Source: Bacteroidota bacterium
Lineage (GTDB): Bacteria > Bacteroidota > Bacteroidia > UKL13-3
Direction: 5' to 3'
Length of the DNA stretch: 11,768 bases
Assembly (NCBI GenBank): GCA_004293295.1
Contig: RDYC01000225.1
Span: 1-11,768 of the forward strand
In this document: piece by piece, positions 1 through 6,327 of the stretch
Layout: each line of letters begins with the position of its first letter
Numbering within the stretch: position 1 is the first letter of the stretch
Program-made: the position numbers and the translations under genes
The notes under the pieces: generated by a model
The model's database searches: none
Seen by the model: only the letters and a program-made list of their open reading frames with translations
Told to the model about the DNA's origin: nothing

Positions 1-28
1 ACATGCCAAAAGCCTTATGGAATATGCC

Positions 29-67
29 TGTGGAATGTTGGCAAAAACAAGGGTGTGGAAAATGTGG
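29..67. promoter_or_regulatory. TGTGG repeat cluster with a DnaA-box match upstream of nrdJ
   Basis: Three copies of TGTGG lie within 39 nt: TGTGGAA at 29-35, TGTGGAA at 54-60 and TGTGG at 63-67. The segment 54-62 (TGTGGAAAA) is, on the minus strand, TTTTCCACA, which fits the DnaA-box consensus TTWTNCACA at every position. The cluster ends just before the proposed -33 element of nrdJ, the usual place for an upstream regulator. In Escherichia coli DnaA is known to act on the nrdAB ribonucleotide reductase promoter. Carrying that idea to this gene is inference, and short T/G-rich repeats can arise by chance. Confidence 0.35.
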
Positions 68-99
68 TTTGATTGGGAATTTTTTCTAAGGCATTTTTG
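68..99 (+). promoter_or_regulatory. Bacteroidota-type promoter of nrdJ
   Basis: TTTG at 68-71 (-33 element) is followed after 20 nt by CATTTTTG at 92-99, which matches 7 of 8 positions of the -7 consensus TAnnTTTG. The spacing is in the normal range for Bacteroidota housekeeping promoters. Transcription would start near 106, giving a leader of about 60 nt before the ATG at 169. The leader holds a weak ACCC/GGGT hairpin around 115-132. It is too short for a cobalamin riboswitch, and I see none. Confidence 0.5.
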
Positions 100-168
100 A
101 TGAAAAACCCCCTAAAAAAGGGTAACGATAAATTAACAATTTTAAAACCCAAAAATATCTGTTCCAAT

Positions 169-2058
169 ATGAGCACTAAAGCCACCAAAAAAACTGAGCA
201 AAGAGGCCTCCGCATAGATCGCTTCTTTACAAAGGAAGGTGTAAGCGCATTCGATTTGTTCGAATACGACACACGCACTTCTGTTATTAAAAATCCAAAT
301 GGAGAAAAAGTATTTGAATTAAACAATGTTGAAGTGCCAACTTTTTGGAGTCAGGTGGCGACAGATGTTTTGGCACAAAAATACTTTCGTAAAGCGGGTG
401 TGCCAATGCCTGATGGAACAACAGGTAGTGAAAACTCTATTAAACAGGTAGCTCACCGAATGGCTCATTGTTGGAAAAGCTGGGGCGAGCAATACGGGTA
501 CTTTGCAAGTACCGAGGATGCAAATCGTTTTTATGACGAATTGGTATACATGATTATCGGACAGCATGCCGCTCCAAACTCACCACAGTGGTTTAATACC
601 GGCTTGCATAGTTCATATGGTATCACCGGAAAACCTCAAGGACATTATTTTGTAAATCCTACTACGGGCAAATTAGAGAGGTCTACTTCGGCTTACGAGC
701 GCCCACAACCGCATGCATGCTTCATCCTATCAGTTGATGATGACTTGGTAAACGAAGGTGGTATCATGGATTTATGGGTTAGAGAGGCACGTATTTTTAA
801 ATATGGTTCAGGTGTTGGAACAAACTTTAGCCGTGTGCGCGGTTCAGGTGAAAAACTATCTGGCGGAGGAACATCATCCGGGTTAATGAGTTTCTTGAAA
901 ATTGGTGACCGTGCTGCAGGTGCTATCAAATCAGGAGGAACAACCAGACGTGCTGCTAAAATGGTTTGTTTGGATTTAGACCATCCGGAAATTGTGGAGT
1001 TCATCAACTGGAAAAAAGATGAAGAGAAAAAGGTAGCTGCTTTAATTGCAGCAGGATACCCAAGCGATTATGAAGGCGAAGCTTATGCAACAGTTTCTGG
1101 CCAAAACTCAAATAATTCAGTGCGTATTCCAAACGAGTTTTTTGAAGCACTTGAAAAAGGAAAAAACTGGGACTTAAAAGGAAGGGCAAAAGGCAATGTA
1201 ATGAAATCAATTCCTGCAAAAGAATTGTGGGACATGATTGGAGATGCCGCTTGGGCTTGTGCTGATCCAGGTGTACAATACGATTCAACCATCAACGAAT
1301 GGCATACTTGCCCTGAAGGTGGCCGTATCAATGCTTCTAATCCATGTTCTGAATACATGTTTTTGGATAATACCGCATGTAACTTGGCCTCTTTAAACTT
1401 AATGCGTTTCTTCAATCCGGAAACCTGTGAGTTTGATGTAAAAGGAATTGAACATGCTTCACGCATTTGGACCATCGTATTGGAAGTTTCGGTATTAATG
1501 GCTCAATTCCCATCACAAGAAGTGGCTCAACTTTCATACGAATACCGTACCCTAGGCTTAGGCTACGCTAACTTAGGAACAGCTTTAATGGTTGCCGGTA
1601 TTCCTTACGACTCACCTAAAGCGTTTGCTATTTGCGGTGCAGTAACGGCTATTTTAACAGGTACGGCTTACACCACCTCGGCAGAAATGGCCCAACACCT
1701 TGGTGCCTTCCCTAAATACGAAGAGAATAAAGAACACATGATGCGTGTAATGCGTAACCACCGTTATGCAGCCTATAATGCAACTGATGCTTATGAAGGA
1801 TTAACCATTAAACCGGTGGGTATTGATGCCCGCTATTGCCCGGATTATTTATTGCGTGCCGCCTGCCAATCGTGGGATAGTGCCGTGCAATTGGGCGAAA
1901 AACATGGTTATCGCAACGCACAAACTACTGTAATTGCACCAACAGGTACTATTGGGTTGGTAATGGATTGCGATACTACCGGTATTGAACCTGATTTTGC
2001 GTTGGTTAAATTTAAAAAATTTAGGATATACCTTAGAGGAAACCGATGCCATCATTAA
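169..2058 (+). CDS. nrdJ: Adenosylcobalamin-dependent (class II) ribonucleotide reductase, N-terminal part of a frameshifted gene
   Basis: NrdJ reduces ribonucleotides to deoxyribonucleotides with a thiyl radical generated from adenosylcobalamin, in the cytoplasm and without oxygen dependence. The start is taken at ATG 169 (protein MSTKATKKTEQRG...), because the open frame upstream from TTG 73 is low-complexity and lies in the promoter region. Visible family features are ACFILSVDDD (about residue 184), the glycine-rich GSGVGTNFSRVRGSGEKLSG, the active-site NPCSE with Cys393 as the likely thiyl-radical residue, NLASLNL just after it, and APTGTIG near residue 590. The family sequence is normal through DFALVKFKK (residue 617, nt 2019). 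After that the frame gives about 12 unrelated residues and stops at 2058. The rest of the enzyme continues one base later in frame. Family identity is certain; whether the break is real is not. Confidence 0.93.
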   Translation: MSTKATKKTEQRGLRIDRFFTKEGVSAFDLFEYDTRTSVIKNPNGEKVFELNNVEVPTFWSQVATDVLAQKYFRKAGVPMPDGTTGSENSIKQVAHRMAHCWKSWGEQYGYFASTEDANRFYDELVYMIIGQHAAPNSPQWFNTGLHSSYGITGKPQGHYFVNPTTGKLERSTSAYERPQPHACFILSVDDDLVNEGGIMDLWVREARIFKYGSGVGTNFSRVRGSGEKLSGGGTSSGLMSFLKIGDRAAGAIKSGGTTRRAAKMVCLDLDHPEIVEFINWKKDEEKKVAALIAAGYPSDYEGEAYATVSGQNSNNSVRIPNEFFEALEKGKNWDLKGRAKGNVMKSIPAKELWDMIGDAAWACADPGVQYDSTINEWHTCPEGGRINASNPCSEYMFLDNTACNLASLNLMRFFNPETCEFDVKGIEHASRIWTIVLEVSVLMAQFPSQEVAQLSYEYRTLGLGYANLGTALMVAGIPYDSPKAFAICGAVTAILTGTAYTTSAEMAQHLGAFPKYEENKEHMMRVMRNHRYAAYNATDAYEGLTIKPVGIDARYCPDYLLRAACQSWDSAVQLGEKHGYRNAQTTVIAPTGTIGLVMDCDTTGIEPDFALVKFKKFRIYLRGNRCHH

Positions 2059-3481
2059 ATATGCAATCGGTCATGCTACACTTACCGGAGCACCTTTTAT
2101 TAACCCGGAAAGTTTAGCTTTTAGAGGATTTACTGCAGATGAAATTGCTAAATTGGATAAAGCGGCTTCTGGTGCTTTTGAAATAGGTTTTGCGTTTAAC
2201 CAATGGACCGTTGGCGAAGAGTGTTTACAACGTTTAGGATTTACCGCAGAAGAATACAACAGCCCTAAGTTTAACTTATTGCGCAAGTTGGGCTTTACCA
2301 AAGCAGAAATTGAAGCAGCAAACAATTACGTGTGCGGAACAATGACTGTCGAGGGAGCTCCATTATTGAAAGAAGAACACTTGGCGGTATTTGATTGTGC
2401 AAACAAGTGTGGTAATATTGGTGAGCGTTATATTGCTGCAACAGGCCACATCAGAATGATGGCTGCTGCTCAGCCGTTTTTATCCGGAGCTATTTCAAAA
2501 ACCATTAACCTTCCTAACGAAGCAACCGTTGATAACATTAAAGAATGTTACCACCTAAGCTGGAGCATGGGATTAAAAGCCAATGCACTATACCGCGATG
2601 GTTGCAAACTATCACAACCGCTTAGCAATAAATCGGATGTGAAGGAGGAAGAAGAAATGCAAGAAGCCGTAGAAGCTGTTTTAGGAGATGCTGCCAATAA
2701 GCCTGTTGGAGAGTTAACCCCTGAACAGGTGCTAGATGCTGCTACAGCCATTCTAAACCGCTCAAGCGATACAGAGTTTAAACGGAAGTTAGCGCGTATT
2801 GTAGAACGCAAACAATTACCGGGCAAACGTGGTGGATTCACCCAGAAAGCTTCAGTGGGCGGACAAACCATATTTGTGCGTACAGGTGAATACGAAGACG
2901 GTACGTTAGGTGAAATATTTGTTGACTTACATAAAGAAGGCGCAACCTTACGTTCATTAATGAACTGCTTCTCTATTGCAGTTTCATTAGGCTTACAATA
3001 TGGTGTGCCTTTAGAAGAGTATGTAGATAAATTTACCTTTACCCGTTTTGAACCCGCTGGTATGGTAACCGGACATGATAATATCAAGAACGCCACTTCA
3101 ATCATTGATTACATGTTCCGCATGTTAGGCTTTGAATACTTGGGACGTGAAGACTTTATCCAAGTGCCACCAAGTGAAGTACAACGCCAGAATTTGGCCG
3201 TGAACCAAAAACATGCAGCACCTAATCAAGTACAAAGTGTGGCTATTCCGGCAGTAACCACTGCACCAGTTGCAGCCGCACCTGCACCAATTGGATTTAT
3301 GAAACCCGCTGTAGAGCCGGTTGCACCAACACCTGAAGCCACTGCCGCTGTTGACCAAACGCAGGCTTATTTAAAGAGCTTTGGTGACAGCCCTGCTTGC
3401 CCAAGCTGTGGTAGCTTAACCATACGCAGCGGTGCTTGCTACAAATGCATGAACTGCGGCACGCAGACTGGTTGTTCATAA
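1985..3481 (+). CDS. nrdJ: Class II ribonucleotide reductase, C-terminal part with TSCPD domain and zinc-ribbon tail (frameshifted)
   Basis: This frame holds the rest of NrdJ. Real homology begins at LKNLGYT (nt 2012); the TTG at 1985 and the next few codons are out-of-frame sequence, so this is unlikely to be an independent start. Recognisable segments are FDCANKCGNIGERY, IRMMAAAQPFLSGAISKTIN, GLKANALYRDG, then a TSCPD domain (about nt 2830-3150, with GTLGEIFVDLHKEGATLRSL and RFEPAGMVTGHDNI). An Ala/Pro-rich linker (about nt 3225-3350) follows, then a C-terminal four-cysteine zinc-ribbon-like tail (CPSCG...CYKCMNCG) that ends in a final Cys, as in many long NrdJ proteins. Compared with the family as I remember it, about 17 residues (LAGGGYFKI... 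region) are missing between FKK and LKNLGY. With these restored the protein would be about 1120 residues. Confidence 0.9.
   Translation: MNLILRWLNLKNLGYTLEETDAIIKYAIGHATLTGAPFINPESLAFRGFTADEIAKLDKAASGAFEIGFAFNQWTVGEECLQRLGFTAEEYNSPKFNLLRKLGFTKAEIEAANNYVCGTMTVEGAPLLKEEHLAVFDCANKCGNIGERYIAATGHIRMMAAAQPFLSGAISKTINLPNEATVDNIKECYHLSWSMGLKANALYRDGCKLSQPLSNKSDVKEEEEMQEAVEAVLGDAANKPVGELTPEQVLDAATAILNRSSDTEFKRKLARIVERKQLPGKRGGFTQKASVGGQTIFVRTGEYEDGTLGEIFVDLHKEGATLRSLMNCFSIAVSLGLQYGVPLEEYVDKFTFTRFEPAGMVTGHDNIKNATSIIDYMFRMLGFEYLGREDFIQVPPSEVQRQNLAVNQKHAAPNQVQSVAIPAVTTAPVAAAPAPIGFMKPAVEPVAPTPEATAAVDQTQAYLKSFGDSPACPSCGSLTIRSGACYKCMNCGTQTGCS
2011..2024 (+). other. Deletion/frameshift junction inside nrdJ
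   Basis: The upstream frame reads FKK at 2011-2019 and the downstream frame reads LKNLG starting at 2012. The junction sequence TTTAAAAAATTTAG can encode both the end of FKK-L and the start of LKNL. This is what a deletion between two near-identical AT-rich repeats (TTTAAAAAATTA-like) would leave. If the family spacing holds, the loss is about 59 nt, which also explains the +1 frame change. The size rests on my memory of the family alignment. Confidence 0.75.
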
Positions 3482-3499
3482 GAAGAAAAGAATAGTTCT

Positions 3500-3532
3500 T
3501 AAATCCTCTCCTTGAAACAGGGAGAGGATTTA
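3500..3532. terminator. Hairpin terminator after nrdJ
   Basis: A perfect 12-bp stem, 3500-3511 (TAAATCCTCTCC) with 3521-3532 (GGAGAGGATTTA), closes a 9-nt loop, 19 nt after the nrdJ stop. The A/T-flanked GC core resembles the other terminators in this window. There is no long U-tract, so strength is uncertain. Confidence 0.75.
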
Positions 3533-3583
3533 GTGTGTATAGAGATTAATAATATTTAGAATAAAGTAAGATAAACAAACAAA

Positions 3584-3628
3584 AAAATCGATAAGCAAGA
3601 AACTTGGCGGGATCTACTTATCGATTTT
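3584..3628 (-). terminator. Hairpin with U-tract on the minus strand
   Basis: Perfect 12-bp inverted repeat: AAAATCGATAAG at 3584-3595 and CTTATCGATTTT at 3617-3628. The 21-nt loop itself contains a small CAAG-AAA-CTTG hairpin (3596-3606). Read on the minus strand the second arm runs into T7 (complement of A7 at 3581-3587), so it looks like an intrinsic terminator for leftward transcription. Read on the plus strand it has only T4. It could instead be a structured element of unknown type. Confidence 0.5.
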
Positions 3629-3722
3629 GAAAAAATACAGGAATGAGAAGGTTTACTTCCTCACCTCTTCCCTTTTTTGTTGGTGCGATGATAATAAAAA
3701 TCATCAAGCCTGAAATCAACAT
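3618..3722 (-). CDS. Possible 34-aa hydrophobic mini-peptide
   Basis: A minus-strand ATG at 3722 opens a 34-codon frame with stop TAA at 3620-3618. The peptide begins MLISGLMIFIIIA (a likely membrane segment), then the charged KKGRGEE, then a second hydrophobic stretch VNLLIPVFF. The stop codon lies inside the first arm of a hairpin that runs into T7 on this strand, giving a compact gene-plus-terminator layout. An imperfect inverted repeat (3729-3738 / 3751-3760) lies just upstream. It is divergent from the 3813 gene. Small membrane peptides like this include type I toxins, but I recognise no family and chance ORFs of this size are common in AT-rich DNA. Confidence 0.3.
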   Translation of the reverse strand: MLISGLMIFIIIAPTKKGRGEEVNLLIPVFFQNR

Positions 3723-3728
3723 ATCAAC

Positions 3729-3760
3729 AATCTAATGAATAAAAAATTAATCATCAGATT
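3729..3760. repeat. Imperfect inverted repeat in the divergent intergenic region
   Basis: AATCTAATGA at 3729-3738 and TCATCAGATT at 3751-3760 pair with one mismatch around a 12-nt AT-rich centre. It lies between the minus-strand mini-ORF and the plus-strand gene at 3777/3813, so it could be an operator for either. No other support is visible. Confidence 0.3.
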
Positions 3761-3776
3761 ATAAGTCAAATAAAAA

Positions 3777-4403
3777 ATGAACATATCAATAACAAGCATA
3801 ATACGAATTTCAATGACGGATTTCATTGAATTTATTACAAAAACAGGAACAAGAAAACAAACTGTAGTTAAAACAGTAAAAAAGAGACCAAAGTATTCAC
3901 CTGGTTTAGATTATTGGAAGCAATTAAGAGATGCATTAATCATGTATCATACCATAGGTCAAAATAAGGAAGTGTTAAATGAATTGCTTAATAATATAGC
4001 AATTAAGAGTAAAATGACTAACTACGGTAAAATTATTGGTAAGTATCTAGAATTCATTGGAAATAAAAGATACTCTTGGTTTATACCTCCATATGGTGAA
4101 TATAATATTGATGAACTTAATATCAGGGTAAACCCGGAGCTTGGTTGGATTAGAAAAAATAAAAAATACATAATTAAACTGTATTTTAAGGATGAGCCAC
4201 TAACTCGACATGAAGTTGATATACTACTATTACTAATGAAAGAGGCATTTAAAGAGGAAAAGGACGTAACTAATTATGATTATGCGATACTTGAGGTTCA
4301 ACGTGGGAAATTGCATGAAAGAAAGATTAATAATTCGATTCAACCGTTATTGGAAGGAGAGGCTAGGAGTTTTGCTACAATTTGGAGTAAACTAGAAGAT
4401 TAA
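3777..4403 (+). CDS. Conserved-looking protein of unknown function (196-208 aa)
   Basis: I cannot name this protein. The open frame starts at ATG 3777, but the second ATG at 3813 (MTDFIEFITKTGTRKQTVV) is a more natural start, because residues 1-12 (MNISITSIIRIS) look unrelated to the basic region that follows. Visible features are a basic N-terminal segment (KTVKKRPKYSPGLDYWKQLRDAL, residues 33-54), a helical middle, then WFIPPYGEYN (101-110) and LNIRVNPELG (114-123), a beta-rich part with YIIKLYFKDEPLTRHEVDIL, and a C-terminal EGEARSFATIW. From memory this pattern recurs in unannotated bacterial proteins of about 200 aa, which I cannot verify here. No signal peptide, membrane segment or cysteine-rich site is seen. 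It stands alone, ended by a large palindrome. Confidence 0.8.
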   Translation: MNISITSIIRISMTDFIEFITKTGTRKQTVVKTVKKRPKYSPGLDYWKQLRDALIMYHTIGQNKEVLNELLNNIAIKSKMTNYGKIIGKYLEFIGNKRYSWFIPPYGEYNIDELNIRVNPELGWIRKNKKYIIKLYFKDEPLTRHEVDILLLLMKEAFKEEKDVTNYDYAILEVQRGKLHERKINNSIQPLLEGEARSFATIWSKLED

Positions 4404-4449
4404 GTATCAAATCCCTCTTCAATTAATTGAAGAGGGATTTGATACTTAA
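4400..4449. terminator. Perfect 50-nt palindrome, probable two-way terminator
   Basis: Positions 4400-4424 and 4425-4449 are exact reverse complements, a 25-bp dyad with no spacer whose centre is AATT|AATT. It overlaps the stop codon TAA at 4401-4403. The arms contain AAATCCCTCTTC / GAAGAGGGATTT, the same AAATCCC...GGGATTT style as the other terminators here, so a strong bidirectional terminator is the likeliest role. Confidence 0.75.
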
Positions 4450-4475
4450 CAATATTTAAATAATTAATTTGCTAA

Positions 4476-4544
4476 AAAAATGTTGCCCAAGCCACAATTA
4501 ATAAACTAATGAAACAAATTGATGAGGTTGGCGTAGAAGAGTAA
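4476..4544 (+). pseudogene. Possible remnant of a coding sequence upstream of the peptidase gene
   Basis: The frame between TAA 4473-4475 and TAA 4542-4544 reads KNVAQATINKLMKQIDE then VGVEE, an amphipathic helix-like string. The only ATG in it (4509) leaves 11 codons. It could be the tail of a lost gene or simply chance. No family is recognised and no promoter is seen. Confidence 0.2.
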
Positions 4545-4558
4545 AAATACTATTAATC

Positions 4559-6073
4559 ATGAACAGAATTTATTGTAATAAGGAAGAGCTGAAAGATAAT
4601 CTATCGAGATTATTAACCGAAGAGTTTAATATTCCAAACTATCTAAATGCATATGATTCACAGATAGAAAAGTATGTTACACCATTAATTGATGATATTA
4701 CAATTTTCATCGAGAGTCCATATGTAGATAAGGTATACAGAGATAGTTACTATTCATATTTTTCATCTAAGCTTGGTAGTTATAAACGGGATTGTATCCG
4801 ACTATCCTTTTTTAAAGGTCAAATTGATTTATCGGGATTTGAAAGTCTTGATGGAGTAAATGTAATTCAATCACGATATTTGGGTTTTATGGTTCTAAGA
4901 CCAACTACTTCAAATATGATAGGGCGAAGTGTTATTTCGCCAAGAGCATTAAAACAAAACTCATTTTTGTGCGTATCAACTCAGGTCCATTCAACAGTTA
5001 ATTTCGTAAAACTTACGGCAGATGGGTTTCCACATTCGTCACAAGATACAGAGACAATCTCTTGTGCTGAAACTACATTATGGGCTGTTATGGAATACTT
5101 TGGGAACAGATATGCAGAATATAAACCGACACTTCCATCACTAATTACATCAGCTCTTAAAAAAGTTTCTGCTGAAAGACAAGTGCCTTCCAAAGGATTA
5201 AATATTCAGCAGATGTCATATGTTCTAAAAGAATTTGGGTTTGGAACAAAAATATATGGGAGAAATCAATTCGGAAAGTCAGAATTTAAAAGACTATTTT
5301 CTACTTACATTGAGAGTGGAATTCCGATTATTGTAGCAATAGATAACAGACATAACAATGGAAATATCGGTCATGCAATTTTATCTGTAGGTCATGAGTC
5401 AACAACATTAGAGTTGATTGATGAATTGGAACCGATTGGAGTTAGTAATGAATTAGTTAAACATAAACTTTTAGAAAAAAGCATCAACTTATTCGATAAC
5501 GATGATGTAAATAAAAAATTTGTATTTATTGACGACAACATGCCAAGCTACTGCCTAGCGAACTTGGAATCTCCAGCATTACATTACCCGAATTCCAATT
5601 GGCATAATTGTGAAATAACATTTTTTATTGTTCCTCTATATCCGAAAATATATTTAGAAGCATATGAAGCAAAAAATTTCATGCAGTTGGTTCTAGTATC
5701 TGCATTCGATTTAAAACCCAATGAAGATATTTTCCTAAGAAGTTATTTAACTTCAAGCAGATCATACAAACATGAACTAATGTTAAATGCCACATTTGAT
5801 TCAACCCTTAAATCCTTAATTCTTGAAAGTAATATGCCAAAATTTATTTGGGTTTGTGAGATTTCGACTAAAGATCTTATCAAAAATCAACTTGCAGACG
5901 GAATAATTTTATTGGATGCAACAGAGGCTAATACACAGAATTTCAAGCCATTAATTTGTGCATCGTATATGGGAAGCTACATATCGCATAATAGTGTTAG
6001 TGGTTTTTTTGATAGAAATAATCTAATATTGAGCCCTTTTTCGATATTTACCAATAATTTAAAAGGTTTTTAA
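4559..6073 (+). CDS. Papain/C39-like cysteine peptidase of unknown role
   Basis: This 504-residue protein has the order of residues expected of a papain-fold (C39-like) peptidase. These are Gln162 in SQDTETISC, Cys169 followed by AETTLWAVMEYFG (start of the catalytic helix), a Gly-His pair in NIGHAILSVGH (His272), and an Asp/Asn site in FVFIDDN (325-327). Ahead of this lie about 100 residues of helices and a strand-rich segment with YLGFMVLRPTTSNMIGRSVI (107-126), and behind it about 180 residues without recognisable motifs. No signal peptide, ABC domain or membrane helix is present, so it is not a bacteriocin exporter of the usual C39 type. The gene is AT-rich like its neighbours and has a 65-aa gene 1 nt downstream, which suggests co-translation and a functional pair. 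The peptidase call is inferred from motifs; an inactive or transglutaminase-like variant is possible. Confidence 0.7.
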   Translation: MNRIYCNKEELKDNLSRLLTEEFNIPNYLNAYDSQIEKYVTPLIDDITIFIESPYVDKVYRDSYYSYFSSKLGSYKRDCIRLSFFKGQIDLSGFESLDGVNVIQSRYLGFMVLRPTTSNMIGRSVISPRALKQNSFLCVSTQVHSTVNFVKLTADGFPHSSQDTETISCAETTLWAVMEYFGNRYAEYKPTLPSLITSALKKVSAERQVPSKGLNIQQMSYVLKEFGFGTKIYGRNQFGKSEFKRLFSTYIESGIPIIVAIDNRHNNGNIGHAILSVGHESTTLELIDELEPIGVSNELVKHKLLEKSINLFDNDDVNKKFVFIDDNMPSYCLANLESPALHYPNSNWHNCEITFFIVPLYPKIYLEAYEAKNFMQLVLVSAFDLKPNEDIFLRSYLTSSRSYKHELMLNATFDSTLKSLILESNMPKFIWVCEISTKDLIKNQLADGIILLDATEANTQNFKPLICASYMGSYISHNSVSGFFDRNNLILSPFSIFTNNLKGF

Positions 6074-6074
6074 T

Positions 6075-6272
6075 ATGGCAACAGAACTTAATAAGACCAA
6101 GGAGATCAAAGCGCGGCTTAATGCGATTGAACAAGTGCGTCCAATGAGTACGCAAAGTGATGCCGCAATGATACATGCTGTAAACCAACAGATGGAAAAT
6201 GTTAGAAGAGAGTACCAAATTAAAGAAAGAGAGTCACAATTGTCTGCTTCTCGTGTTGTGTTAACAGCATAA
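6075..6272 (+). CDS. Small helical protein (65 aa) paired with the C39-like peptidase
   Basis: The ATG at 6075 comes 1 nt after the stop of the peptidase gene (6071-6073), so the two are almost certainly translated from one message. The protein is hydrophilic, cysteine-free and predicted helical: ELNKTKEIKARLNAIEQ forms one charged helix, and MENVRREYQIKERESQLS a second that could form a coiled coil. There is no Gly-Gly leader or signal peptide, which argues against a bacteriocin precursor. It could be an inhibitor, adaptor or substrate of the peptidase; that is inference from position only. A strong terminator follows at 6292-6327. Confidence 0.7.
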   Translation: MATELNKTKEIKARLNAIEQVRPMSTQSDAAMIHAVNQQMENVRREYQIKERESQLSASRVVLTA

Positions 6273-6291
6273 CAAGAACTATAATTTTTTT

Positions 6292-6327
6292 AAAGACTCA
6301 CTCAAACAAAGTGAGTCTTTTTTTATT
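6292..6327 (+). terminator. Intrinsic terminator after the 65-aa gene
   Basis: An 11-bp perfect stem, AAAGACTCACT (6292-6302) with AGTGAGTCTTT (6310-6320), closes a 7-nt loop. It continues into a T-tract (6318-6324, then ATT). It ends at the very ATG (6328) of the next open frame. Confidence 0.88.

Noticed and set aside
3..89. Small ORF MPKALWNMPVECWQKQGCG... at the window start
   Set aside because: It overlaps the TGTGG cluster and promoter of nrdJ, has an odd composition and no recognisable motif; more likely regulatory DNA read as protein.
1..168. Cobalamin riboswitch upstream of the B12-dependent reductase
   Set aside because: The predicted leader is about 60 nt, far too short for the roughly 200-nt element, and no B12-box-like segment is seen.
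2005..2024. Programmed ribosomal frameshift in nrdJ at the A/T run
   Set aside because: A frameshift would join the frames but cannot supply the roughly 17 conserved residues missing between FKK and LKNLGY; a deletion explains both.
2548..3105. 185-aa minus-strand open frame inside nrdJ
   Set aside because: It lies opposite well-conserved NrdJ sequence; its translation shows no domain and is Ser/Pro-rich, as expected of an antisense shadow.
3584..3628. Integron attC site
   Set aside because: The stem lacks the RYYYAAC / GTTRRRY core sites and there is no integrase or cassette array.
4559..6272. Bacteriocin maturation pair (C39 exporter peptidase plus precursor)
   Set aside because: The large protein has no ABC or membrane part, and the 65-aa protein lacks a double-glycine leader and is charged and helical.
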